Assembly (NCBI GenBank): GCA_001687465.1
Contig: LVLI01000288.1
Span: 1 to 38,537 of the forward strand
Direction of reading: 5' to 3'
Length of the DNA: 38,537 nucleotides
Source: Halocafeteria seosinensis
Taxonomy: Eukaryota; Sar; Bigyra; Bicosoecida
Every line of letters begins with the position of its first letter. The stretch's first letter is position 1. A model generated the notes under the pieces. That model made no database searches, was not told the DNA's origin, and worked only from the letters and a program-made list of their open reading frames with translations. The translations under genes were made by a program, and so were the position numbers. Positions 19,087 to 30,006 of this stretch are shown piece by piece.

Positions 19087-21016
19087 ATGAGCAGTGCTGC
19101 GAAGAAATACGTGGGAGTGCCGCTTTCTAAACAGAAGGAAGACCAGCGCGGCACCTTGAAGCGTGCGCAAAAGGCTCGGTTGGTAGTTTGCCAGCGTCTT
19201 CGGGTAAGTACTGTGGCACTCTTATGTTTCTGTCACGTGGTCAATACTATAGTATTTTACAGATGGAGAGCAGATATGGTCCTGCCGATGCAAACAAGAT
19301 CGTTGATGCTTATCTTCGCGCGAACAATGGCAACTTGTCTATTGCTGCAGCCAAGGTATATTACATGCCGTAGTATTAGCAAGAGTGAAATGTTTGTTGA
19401 ACATTTGTTTCGTCCCCCATTCAGACAATGTCGCTGAAGGAAGTGATTGACGCTGCCCGACATGCGGGAGTTATATCTCGTCGCCGGACAGCTCCAAAGC
19501 AATTAAGTGAAGCTTCTTCAGCCAACGGCTACCCTACTGGGGATAAACAAGAGCAGCAAACTACCGATGCAGCAGAACCAGCACAAGACTCCAATCGTAG
19601 TAGCACCGGGAAGGACGGAACCATGCAAACTCCCACCAAGGGTATTGATCCCGCTTCTCTGAGTAAGAATAACCCACGAAGAGTGAAGCCTGGAGAAAAC
19701 ATTTGGTCGACCATCGCCAATTTGCAAGCTGAATTGAATGTATGCCCCGAATTAACATTTTAAATGCGAAACCTCTCGACCCTTGTACAGAAAGTGGTCT
19801 ATATCTTTCGTACGCGCAGGAACTAGGCGAGAAAGAAAAGGAACTTGAGAGTCCATTAAAGACTCAGAGACTCAAAACCGAATTGCAACGGCAGCTTGAA
19901 GAGAAGAAGCAAGAGCGAGAGCAACAGAAAGCAGAACTGGCTGAGCATCAAAGAAGGATTCGCGAGCAAGCGAGGGAATATGAAAGAGCACAGATGGAGA
20001 TGCGTCAAAAGGAGAAGCAAAAACTTGCAGAATCCTACGCTGAAATGAATGAAACATTTACGAAAATGCAAGAAGACAAGAAGGAAGAATTTCGTCGAAA
20101 GCGAGAAGAAGAACGAAGACAAGTACAAGAAGCCATTGCAGAAGAGCGTCGTCTGGCAGAAAAAGAGAAAGAGAAGAAGCGAAAACACTTGCAAGAAATG
20201 AAGCGGATGCGGGAAGAAAACGAAAGAGAGCTCCGGCAGCGAAAGCAACAGCAGGAAGAAGAAAAGAAGGAAGAAGCTCGCAGAGCTCGCGAGGCGGCGG
20301 AGGTGCTGGCAGAAAAGGAACGCCAACGGGAAGAAGCGGTCAAGAAGCGCCAGGAAGATATCGAAAGGAAATTATCGATGATGGCCGATGTGTATGCGCA
20401 GAAATCAACCGAAGAGCAGCTGGCGGAGAAGAAAGCCGAGAAAGAAAGAGAAGATAGAAACAGGATTCAGGATGAAAGGGAACGCGCGAAGCAAGAACGA
20501 AAGAAGCAAGCACTGAAAGAGGAAAACATCATTCGCCAGAAGCAATTGCAAGAAAACAGGAGGCAGAAAGAGATGGAGCGACAATTCGAGCAGCGCATCA
20601 AGCAAATCGAGGAAGCGAACAAGCGAGCGCGAGTCGAGGAAGAACGTGCGGAGAGGCGGCGCGCATTGGAAGAGCAGCGAAGGCTCAAACACGAATTAGA
20701 ACTTCAGATGCTCGAAAAGGCACAAACGCGGCAAGAAGCTAAAGAAATGGATAGCATTTCCCAATTGAATCGTCCACTTATCCAACACCTACAGAGTGAA
20801 ATTGAGGCCAAACGACAAAAGGTTAACCAACTTAAAGAACAAACAAGAAATATGGAAGTTAGCGCATCCGGACAAGCAGTTCTCAACAAGTTGGACATGG
20901 CTGAAAAAAAATTCTCCGCTGGTTCTGCCAACAATCCTGATACCCCCTCAAGAAAGCACAACAGTCGTTCGTCCCAGGCTACCAGTGCGGTTTCTCCGAT
21001 GAAAACCCTCCAATAG
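19087..21016 (+). CDS. highly charged coiled-coil protein, unknown function
   Basis: Predicted 573 residues; exons 19087–19203, 19263–19355, 19425–19739 and 19820–21016, all phase 0. Residues 1 to about 100 look globular (…GVPLSKQKEDQRGTLKRAQKA… then RYGPADANKIVDAYLRANNG). A Ser/Thr/Gln-rich linker follows to about 170. From about 180 to 520 the protein is an almost continuous Glu/Lys/Arg/Gln helix of caldesmon/trichohyalin character, likely a long single alpha-helix or coiled coil. The tail is Ser-rich (SRKHNSRSSQ). I do not recognise the N-terminal segment. Cytoskeletal, flagellar or scaffold roles are possible but unproven. An upstream first exon (18995–19020) is a plausible alternative start. 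Its stop is 49 bp from the MMS19 stop, facing it. Confidence 0.65.
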
Positions 21017-21065
21017 AGCATAGTTGCTATAGATCACCTGAAAATAGACATCTTCCACGTTCTGC

Positions 21066-24000
21066 TTATGTACTGGCACTAATCGTAAGCCACTCATTCC
21101 TGCAGGTCACAGCTCGACGCCTCACGACACGTTTCGGATCTTCCAGCGCACAAAGTAGTGCTTTGGCGACTTGCTGTTTGTAAGGAAACAGAGATTGATA
21201 TGGTAATCTTGTCATATAAATTAGGGTTTCAATGCAGCGGGATCGGACCAAGGGATTTCCTTCCACTCTCCGGTCTGCTAGGCGCAACAGCGGTGGAATC
21301 ACGCTTTGCAAGTGCATTGAGATAAGTCTGCTGTCAGCTTTTTCTATTATGGCAGATAGCACACGCAGAGCAGCTACAGTGACACTCTCCGCCACACGCC
21401 TCTGGGAACTCAATTCTTCTTGTTCCTTAACCTTCAAAGCGTTCTGTAGTGCCACAATAACCAAGGGAATTAGCTCACCATTCGAGCTCCACTCCATCAA
21501 TAACGTTGCTGGGGCATCAGCCATAAGACAGCATATGCCAAGTAACCTCGGGGAAAGTGTATCCTGAGTGTTCTGCAAGAAGTCTTTCGGGAGTCCTTTA
21601 GAGTTCGTGTTCCATAGCCCAAGTTGCTTCGCTATGGAACTCGAACATTTTTGCCTATACAAAGGCTGCAAATCGAACAAGAAGGAATGTTAAACGCTCC
21701 AAGGAGATAATATATATATATTGATAGTCACTCACATTGACATAGCACCCGTTGTCTCTCGTCAGCGGCTCTTCATCTCTGATAATAGTCCCCAGTCCTT
21801 GAGCTGCAGTTGTGCGAGCTTCTTCGTTAAGAGTTACATCCATGATGCACTGACACAAGTGTTCGATAAGGTCCCTGCTCTTCTTATGAGAGACCATCGA
21901 CAAAGCCTTAGTTACCCAAATAAGACCTTTCACCGCTTGAATGGGTCTATTACCTCCGTATGGGTTGAATTGGTTAGTTACCTCAGCTATTCCGTCTTTG
22001 AGGCAACCAAGTCCGTGGACAGGCTTCATTAGCCCTACTTGCCGGTTTAACACGGCTGCAATAGTCCACCCGATGGAATCTGAAATATTATTCACTCTGG
22101 ATAAACTAGGCAGGTCTTCATCGTGACTTCCTTCTCTCAGCTTTGGTACGGACAAAAATATTGACCCAAGTTCTTTTAGAAGCAGCGTAAGATTGTGGAC
22201 TTCCACCAGGCAGTCTGGCGGGGCGTAAGTGAGCAAAACTAGCAGAATTTGCAAAACGGTAAAGCTTTCTAAGCTGTTCCCGTGGATTACTTCGGTCATC
22301 AACCGAACCACATCCTGCGATAGGAGATTCGATGCAGATGATTGTTCTTCATGCGGAGAAGCCATCAAAACGTGAACAACATCGGCGTACAATGCGCTAA
22401 GGAGCTCTCCCTCTAAATTTGACACCGTTAGTTTGAAGAGCTGCTTCACGTTATGAGAAATAAAATCGTTGCACACCCGAACTGGCAGCTGCTTTCTCAA
22501 GGCCAGACCACCTAGGAACCGCAGGAGAATATTCATTAACGATTCACCCTCTTTGCTGTGCTTGTCGGGAGCGACCAGTAGTGGTTCGTTTCTTCCCTTA
22601 ATAACAGTGCTGACAACATGCTTGTCATCTTCGTTGAGACGTAGCAATTCGCATATTGTGAATAAAATAAAACCAGAGCAACGTAAGGAGAGCGGAAGAT
22701 TGGTGATACCATACTCTGCTGAGTCAGTATTAAGCTCCTTATCGCAAACAGACTGAACGACAGACTCTTCTACCTGGGTGGCTCGTAAGATCGCCAAATG
22801 ATCTTGACGTTCAATTGCTAGAGCGGCCAGCTGGTGCAGTACGGGCAACACCAATTGATGACCAACGCAGAGACGGGGAACAGCCCTCAAAGCTCTTATC
22901 GCAGTAGCAAAGACATTCGCTCCTGGTTTCTCCTGATTGCTTTCAACAAAAGGTTTGTTGATCGCTGACGCCAAAGTTGGAACCACCACAGAAGATATGG
23001 CATCACGAATGTGATGCTTTTCAGAGGAGAGTGACGCCAGAGCTTTGGCACATTTCTCACGTACAACATGATCCGGATCATCCAGGACGATATCTGCCAT
23101 TTGTTCTATAAGTTTATACTGTTTCTCGTGGCCAATAAGTGGAGACGGAGGACGAAGCAAGAGATCTCTCAGGCCATGCACAGCTAAGGTGCGCGATTCG
23201 CGGACTGTACCTCCCACGTGAACTCCAACGTTCTGGCTGTTGTTCTTTGAGTCACCATGCAACAGAACTGAAGTTAACGTGTCCGTCACACTCTCTACCC
23301 AAGGCTGGAATGGGTGCTCATTTTCTTTGTAATCGATACCCCTGTCGATGCACGCGACAAACCCGACGATAAGACGAAGAGCGGCAGCGCGGACAGCAGG
23401 TTTAGATCCCGTCGGGGAATGATACAGGTCCGATACCATAGAAAATCCAGCTCGTAAAACACGCGCGAGAGAGTACCCATTTCCCTGGGCGCACGCCAGA
23501 AGGAGTCTAGCAGAGGAACGGCCAACCAAGCTGTCAGCAGCTCGTTCTATTTCCTGCAAAGATGACTTCACACAAGGAAGGACAAACTCGTCCCAGCATT
23601 TTGTAGGACCAGGATCTGTGGCGGGAGGTAGCGAGTAGTAATCCAACTTTGCCTTCTCACTTGTTCTAAGCTCAGCTTGCTCAGCATCCGCACCGATTTC
23701 GTTCGTTATCGAAGACACTGAAATTAGGGCCTCACTAATAACATTCTCATCCGAACCATGCGTTACCTCGTTGCGAATCGCATCGCAGATATCTCGCATA
23801 AACCTGTCACAGGTTTGCAAACCATATCGCTGTACCCCAAGCCGAATTAGGCGTAGTGCATCAATTTTCGCAGCAGGGATTGTCGAGGAGAGTTTTTCCA
23901 ATGCCAAGGGAAACACATAAGTGGCTAAACAGGAATGAGCCGTCAGGGTATCCTCAAGTGCATGGACTAAGTGCTCCTTCTTAATCCCGTGAGGATCATT

Positions 24001-24940
24001 TGGAGGTGGTGTAAACGTCACGGGGAAGTAGCATCCTGTCACGTCAAAAACACTCTCAGCCATTTCGTCAAGATAGGCCCCCCATTTTCGCAGCATGATT
24101 TCAACAATACGCAAGCAAATCAGCAAGCATCGAGGATCTTTTTCCCCTTCCATTGCTTCCACAAAGAGGGCCACGAAATCAATGCAAGACTCATTTAGTT
24201 GGTCCAGAACCTCAGCATTGGAGACCAGGAAATCCAGTATCTCAAAGGCCGGTTGTCTGAGAGCTTGCTCCATTGAAGGTACTGCAGTAGTACGGAAGAT
24301 AAACAAATTCAAAAGATTACAAGTAACACCACCCGCAATTAGATCATCTAATGAGACTCACCATGAAGTTCCTTCAAGATCGCCCTGTAGATAGTAACAG
24401 GAGTCTCCTTCGGCAACTTCATGAAATGATAATGTAGAAGACCCTTGATGATAGTCAAACACATGCGGACGCTGGGAAAGTCCCCTAATCTTGACGCGAC
24501 AAATTCCAAAAACGAAGGAACCTCTTGTTGCTTTAACATAGTTCCGTCCTCCGACGAACGGTACCAAACTAAGTCACTTAAGAGCTCCATGGAGCTTTGT
24601 CTCGTTCGCACGTCTTTGTGTGTCAAGTATTCTCGCATGCGATAAAGCAGAGTAGCGAACGACACCTGCAAGAGGAAAATCGTACATCATCACTATAGCC
24701 TCCAAAAAAGTCATGGAATGAAATGCTTTGAATGCTTACCCTCGTTGGGATGAGTTCCACCACTTTCTCGAAAGCCTGCCTTCGCTCCACTGCAGCTGAG
24801 CTTTCCTCAGATAAAGGAAGGTCCCCATCTTCATTATCATGCACAGACGACTGCTGCAATTGTTGCTCCTTCTTGACAGTCTGATCTGATTGGACAAACG
24901 ACTCGATTGCTTCGTCCAGTTCGCTGTTGGAATTGCTCAT
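21066..24940 (-). CDS. MMS19: MMS19, cytosolic Fe–S cluster targeting protein
   Basis: HEAT-repeat adaptor (1216 residues) of the cytosolic iron–sulphur assembly targeting complex. It delivers clusters to DNA polymerases, helicases such as XPD and other nuclear enzymes. Exons on the minus strand: 24940–24740, 24665–24362, 24281–21736 and 21665–21066. Diagnostic blocks are EAMEGEKDPRCLL, then CYFPVTFTPPPNDPHGI near residue 253, matching the MMS19 N-terminal domain. At the C-terminus, TRLPYQSLFPYKQQVAKALL and DPKRVVRRRAVTCRNEWL match the family's last HEAT repeats. Length is normal for the family. The N-terminal 70 residues are acidic and poorly conserved (MSNSNSELDEAIESF), so the start is inferred from the first in-frame ATG after divergent sequence; the frame is open 20 codons further. 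The last intron carries a TA microsatellite (about 21709–21721). Confidence 0.93.
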
Positions 24941-25912
24941 TCTAGAGACTACACCTGTGACAAGTCGTCTATATTTTGCTCCTGCACCTGCCCACCTCAA
25001 TAGAAGGAAACTGACATGACCTAGAATTTTACCAACACCGTGTGTACGAGCAGTTCCAGATCGAAGAGTCTGTCTACGCGTGCATTGAACACTGACTTCA
25101 CAGAATCACGATGGGTGATTTCCCTTAAGTACCTACTGAGCGGCCTTAACAACGATGTTCAGGAGAAAGGTGGGAACTGAAGGAACAGTGTATATTTTAT
25201 TAAAGGGAGACAGGATACAATGTAGAGCCTGCCAAGTGATGGATGATTTTCATAGAGGAAATGGCGCTCGGCTACGCAGTATGAGTTTCTCGGCGAGACA
25301 ATGCACAGAGCGAGATTTACTCGACGTTTGCTAGTTGCCTCATTTAACAACAATAAGATTACCTTTTACATCTACCAGCGAAGGCAACACCATCTTGTTG
25401 CACCACGCTTCCTTGACTTCAACCAGGGCTGCTGCCAGCTGGACGTCCGCGCGACGCCTAAACAAGTGGCCCTCGCTCAATCAATGACAAGATGGAGAGT
25501 AATGCTAGTTATTCATCAGTCCCAGGGTTTGGCACTGGAGTACCTACAAGGCTTCGATCCACGAGCCGGATCGTCTCAGCCCGGGTTTTTCATCCGGGCC
25601 GTCCGCCCGGCTCCATGGCGGCATTTAATACCCGTAGTCTGCGGTCTTTTCCATTTCGTGCAGTGAATTTACAACCAACTTGGTTTGTGGACTTTTATGG
25701 GGTGAATGAATCGCAAAGTGCTGGAATTACTGGATGAAATGGAGTTTGACCAGAGAACGGCTGGTTCCTTCAATGCTGTGGAGCTCTGAGGAAGGGTGGG
25801 GACCACGAAACGTGCAGCGTATGGCGTAGAGGGCCTTGAAGTGGTGTTTACAAGGAGGTCAGAAAGGTAATTATACAGCATTGCACCCTCGGGTGCTCGC
25901 ATCAAAGGAACC
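24941..25912. other. divergent intergenic region MMS19 / pseudophosphatase
   Basis: A 972-bp region. Several short frames are open on the plus strand. One runs from about 25024 to 25179, one of 121 codons starts at 25301, and one of 81 codons starts at ATG 25492 (MESNASYSSVPGFGTGVPT…). They overlap in different frames and show no family resemblance, so I do not call a gene, although a small spliced gene cannot be excluded. A GC-rich hairpin (GCCCGG…CCGGGC with a T-rich loop) lies near 25578–25600. No tRNA was seen. Confidence 0.4.
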
Positions 25913-28663
25913 ATGGCGGCCAAGTTAAAGGATGGGCTCTTTCTAGGTAAGTGTTCGGGTTAAGACGTTGACCGGAGATGCGCGCAAATGTCGAATTTCA
26001 TCGGGCTCCTCTGTATGGCCTTTATCCTGCATGTACAGGTGACTATGAGTCAGCACAGGACCTGGAATTCATCATAGCCAACAAAATTACCCACATCATT
26101 AATTGCGTTGGTCGCGAGGTTCCGAATTCCTGGGAGAGAACAGGAGTGAAATACCTTACGTTTTCATGGCCTGAATCCGGGAACTGTGTTATTTTTGATG
26201 AGAATAACGCCGTGTTAGATGATATATATGCTTTTGTCGAAGAAGCCCATGAGCATGCAGAGAGTATATTGATTCACTCTATTGACGGTGCATCGAGGGC
26301 GGCGTTTTGCGCTGCAGTGTATTTCATGTTGAAATACAGGTGGTAAGCAAACATTATGTTGAGGAAGGCGAGTCGATTCACTGAACACGTTCCGTTGTTG
26401 CCATGGTTTCTCGCAGGACATTGAACAAAACCTTAGGGTACTTGCAAAGCAAGCGACCGGATCTCTGTCCTAAGCCTGGGTTTATGCGCCAACTTAGAGC
26501 GTTAGATGCAAGCCTACAGCGGGTGGCTCGCGGCTCCAAGAAGTCAGCGACAGAAACACGCAGATACTTCGATTGGGACCCAGAGATATTGTGTAAGTAG
26601 AATTTTGTTGCCAAGACTATGTTTGTTGTAGTATTATGCATCTTGGTCCATTTACTGCAACCGCAGCTGCTGACCAAGCCCGCCAGAACGGTGCTCGCCC
26701 TGGAGACTACGACCATGATGAATTGCTTCTCGCAAATACTTACCTGAACAGTCAGGCACAAGTTGACCCTAAGCAGCTACGTAGTATGACAGCAAATGGA
26801 AGAATGAGACGCGACCGAGCCAGGAGCACATCCAGGAGACGCGTGCAATGGATTGATGATCCGTCCCGAAAGAATACATCTCATAACGATGTTCCTCGAA
26901 GCCCACGCACGCATCGACCTACAACAGTAAGACCGCCTACTCCGTCTTACAACGCAATCAAACCTGCCGAAGGGTGGTCGACGGAGAATGGTCAACACAA
27001 GCGCTTAAGCATTACTTCTCAAAACTCCGAGGGCTCTCACGGTAGCACTCCTGCTCGGCCGCAGTCAGCTTATGCGGCTCTCACATCTATTTTGAAGAAC
27101 TCAGCCAAGTGGAAAGAAGCCAAAACAACGGAAAAGCATGCTGTCGCATTTGCTTCTTCCACTTCTAAGCCTGAGGAGGCTTCGATGGTGAGCCAAGTTA
27201 GTATTTCCACTGACCAAAGTGCAGCTGTTGACAAAGAACAGCGTGGTCATGATGGCCACGGCACCGAGGGTTTTGGTAAGAGTCCGCGTTCAGGGACCGA
27301 GGGTACTAGTGGGCACAAAGCCAATAAGTATCACATTCCTCCCACGCCGCCAATTCAGTCCGAGGAAGAGGGACTGGGTGATGAAGGCTTTAGGAGCGAA
27401 AAATCTCATCAAAATTTAGAACCGATTCTCCAGGTGTCTCATCACCAATCACTGAACGGAAAGGAGGGTAATGGCGGATTTTTGGATAGGAATGACGGAA
27501 ACTGGAGGAGCAATTCGAATTTTCGGGGAGAATTGACGTTTCCTGGGACCGACAGACACAGCAAAAAGCTTAATAGACCTCACTCAAGCAGTGCTAATAT
27601 AGGAGGGGGCCGCCCTCCAAAGGCCCTACCGCAACAGCAGACGACATCAAGTGGGGAAGCACCAATATTGCAAGCGGAGGGGATATCGAAAAGCAGTTCG
27701 AGTGAAAGTAGTAGCGGCTTGTTTAGAAGTACAGGTAGTAATTCTGGAGATAATGTATTATTGCCGCAATACCCTCAAGGTGCTACAGCTCAGAGGTTTG
27801 TAGGAGGGGAAGCAGCTGCAGCGCTGACAAACCACCGCCAAGTTCATCATGCTCACCGTTCACACCCGAGCAACAAAGGATCAGGTGGTACCCACAACGG
27901 CCACCAATCTAGACCGTCAACATCTGATAACGAGGGGAGAAGTAGGAGTCGTCACAGTAACCCTCATTCGCACAAGCGTTATGCTACACCTCCGCCTCGC
28001 CAATGGTCGAAGCAGGAACGTCAATCGGGAAATCATGGAGGAGGATTTGGTTCTCGTCCCTCTTCCGCTTCTGTAGTATCTCATGCGAAATCACAGGGCC
28101 CATACCAAAGCCAGTTATATTTATCGTCTGGTGGACAAGCTGACACTTCGGGCGCAAAGCAAGACCCTCATTTCAGTGACTTTTGGCCTCTAGTCGGTAA
28201 GCAGAATGCCGCGCCTAGTAATCGCAATACCAGTAAGGTGAGGACTGGTGGAAAGCTTCAGCAACAACACCCTATCCGTGTGGTACCCATGCCTCAATCG
28301 GGAAATCATGGACCTTCAGATGCTGCCGCGCCTGGCGCCAATTCTCAGAATCAAACAGGAAAGCAGAGTCCCACAACGTGGAGGCCCCAATCTGCAACAG
28401 CCAAAATCAGTGCAGGACTGGCAAACCTAAGTGCTCAGGCAAGGGCTACCAATGGGTACATGAATTCAAATCCCCAAGAGGGTAGCTCGCTTTCAAAAGG
28501 GAATGCACATACGTCTAGCTCGAAACATATACGTCGTCGGGGTTCCCCATCGTCAAATCGGAGGAGTAAGAGTACGTCGCGGCTTAATACCCCTTCTTCG
28601 TCTTCCAAGAGGCCGAGCAAGGGTAGTAGTAACCGGTCTAAACTGAAGATCACAACACCGTAG
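25913..28663 (+). CDS. dual-specificity-phosphatase-fold pseudophosphatase with long disordered tail
   Basis: Predicted 836 residues; exons 25913–25946, 26039–26342, 26417–26592 and 26667–28663. The first 150 residues match the dual-specificity phosphatase fold: KDGLFLGDYESAQDLEFI, ITHIINCVGREVP, VKYLTFSWPES, then ILIHSIDGASRAAFCAAVYFM and TLNKTLGYLQSKRPDL. In the signature HC-x5-R the nucleophile Cys is replaced by Ser92 (codon 26278–26280); His91 and Arg98 remain. It should therefore bind phosphate but not hydrolyse it, as in STYX-type pseudophosphatases. A short conserved-looking block (DHDELLLANTYLNSQ) follows near residue 190. The remaining 600 or so residues are Ser/Gly/Gln/His-rich and probably disordered, ending in an Arg/Ser-rich basic tail. 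The 34-nt first exon is supported by the family-like N-terminus. Its stop is 24 bp from the ICMT stop. Confidence 0.8.
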
Positions 28664-28687
28664 AACGAGTGATCGAATAAGACAAGG

Positions 28688-29559
28688 CTATTGAATTCCA
28701 GGTATTCCAACGGGAGTCCTTTTCTTATACGACGTGTATTCGTCTCCGAACATATTCTCCAACTGTTCCTCTTCTACTGCAATGCGAGTCTTGAAGAACT
28801 TAAACGCAGCGTAAGCAAACACTAGAAGCGATATAGGAGTTCGGAGAAGCACGCAGATTCCCAGAGACCATAGATACCACCCAAAGTAGCCGGGATGTCG
28901 CAAATACTGGTAGATTCCATGAGTGATTAAGCGATGCCCTTCACGCTTTTCGGCCTTTACTAAGTGAGTAAAAGCATAGCCGGCGGTGCAACGGGCTGCA
29001 ATCCGGAGTGTCTGCCCTACTATCATTCCAGCCATCCCCAGCCAAAATACGATACCCCACACCGAAAAAGTAATGCTCTTCATAGCAGGGAACGCGATAG
29101 CTTCCACCCAATATTCAGCCCAGCAGAAGAGCTGTGCTAGCTGATAGCTAGCGTTGTCATTGAGGATGAATGCTGCAAAACACCAATTACGGTTCCCCCA
29201 AGAAGTAGTCGTTTAGGATGTGTCCACGTACCCGATGAAGACAGGTCCTGGGGATTATACTGGGCAACCAAAAAGTATTCACTGAGATGAAACACGCAAA
29301 GCGACACCACATACAAGCTCCAATCGACCTGTAGCGTAGGCAAAGCATACACAGCTTTCTTCTAATGTCCTCCGGAACGCCAAGCAACACTTACTGGCAA
29401 TAGTGCATCGTACCCCAGCACGACATGCAGCAGTTCCGTCAAATGAAGCGTCAAGACGATTCCCAAGCATAATGAAAGCACAGCAGCTCGAGCAGGACCA
29501 GTCAAAGAGCTGAAGGGCTGTGATAGGCCACTGAAACAGTCTCGTTCAGGCGGGATCAT
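28688..29559 (-). CDS. ICMT: protein-S-isoprenylcysteine O-methyltransferase
   Basis: ER membrane enzyme (248 residues) that uses S-adenosylmethionine to methylate the C-terminal prenylcysteine of CaaX proteins such as Ras and Rho GTPases. Exons on the minus strand: 29559–29395, 29328–29232 and 29172–28688. Several hydrophobic segments span the protein. Family motifs are SLCVFHLSEYFLVAQYNP, GQTLRIAARCTAGYAFTHLV, ITHGIYQYLRHPGYFGWYLW (cofactor/lipid site) and the EEE…FGDEYTSYKKRTPVGIP end. The second splice junction gives SSSAFILNDNASY, aligning with the equivalent SLDSFLLNHSLEY of animal ICMT. The length matches yeast and plant enzymes. The start is the only suitable ATG, and its N-terminus is short and hydrophilic before the first membrane helix. 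Confidence 0.92.
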
Positions 29560-30006
29560 TATATTTCCTCCAGATCAAACCACTTCAGATCCCAAGTATC
29601 GGCGAGATTCCTTGCACCGAATAGAACTTGCAGTAACGATAACGGTTTACCACAATCCTTTAAACCTGCGGTAATACGCAGCGGTATTTATGACTCATAA
29701 TGTACGACGTCGTGTGCATACACTACTCTGTTTTTACGGTGTACACCTTGGTACTTCACAACGGTTTGACTAGACGAAGGTTTGCAAGTTTGAAATCCTA
29801 ACATAGTTCGACCCTCAACTTTGGAGCCCTCTCGCTCAGAGCACCGAAGAGTGCTGAGGCATCAATACGAGGGTAATTTTCGTGTACGGAGGGTCTATAG
29901 TTACTGACCCAACTGGAATCCACAGAAGAAATGTGGCATTTAAAATACAACCACGGGAAGCTTCGAGCTACTCTACTACTACGTCCTACGATTATAGTAA
30001 CACTCT
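29560..30006. other. intergenic region ICMT 5' / lipid-transfer gene 3'
   Basis: This 447-bp region holds the ICMT promoter and the 3' flank of the lipid-transfer gene. One imperfect hairpin is visible near 29834–29858 (CTCAGAGCAC…GTGCTGAG, one-side bulge). No gene, tRNA or repeat was seen. Confidence 0.45.

Noticed and set aside
19856-20692. Antisense open frames rich in Phe/Leu/Ser over the coiled-coil gene
   Set aside because: GAA/GAG/AAG-rich coding sequence gives Phe/Leu/Ser-rich shadows on the opposite strand; not genes.
21709-21721. TA microsatellite read as a possible TATA box
   Set aside because: It lies within the last MMS19 intron, flanked by a GTGAGT donor and a TTTGCAG acceptor.
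25301-25737. Two overlapping plus-strand open frames (121 and 81 codons) before the pseudophosphatase
   Set aside because: They use different frames over the same DNA, show no family resemblance and no supported splice structure; left as a described gap.
25705-25788. Short frame of 27 codons (MNRKVLELLDEMEF…) upstream of the pseudophosphatase
   Set aside because: It reads like protein but is too short to tell from chance; it could at most be an upstream open frame.
26740-26755. ATACTTACCTG, identical to the 5' end of U1 snRNA
   Set aside because: It lies inside the coding exon of the pseudophosphatase (NTYLNS) and lacks any U1 structure around it.
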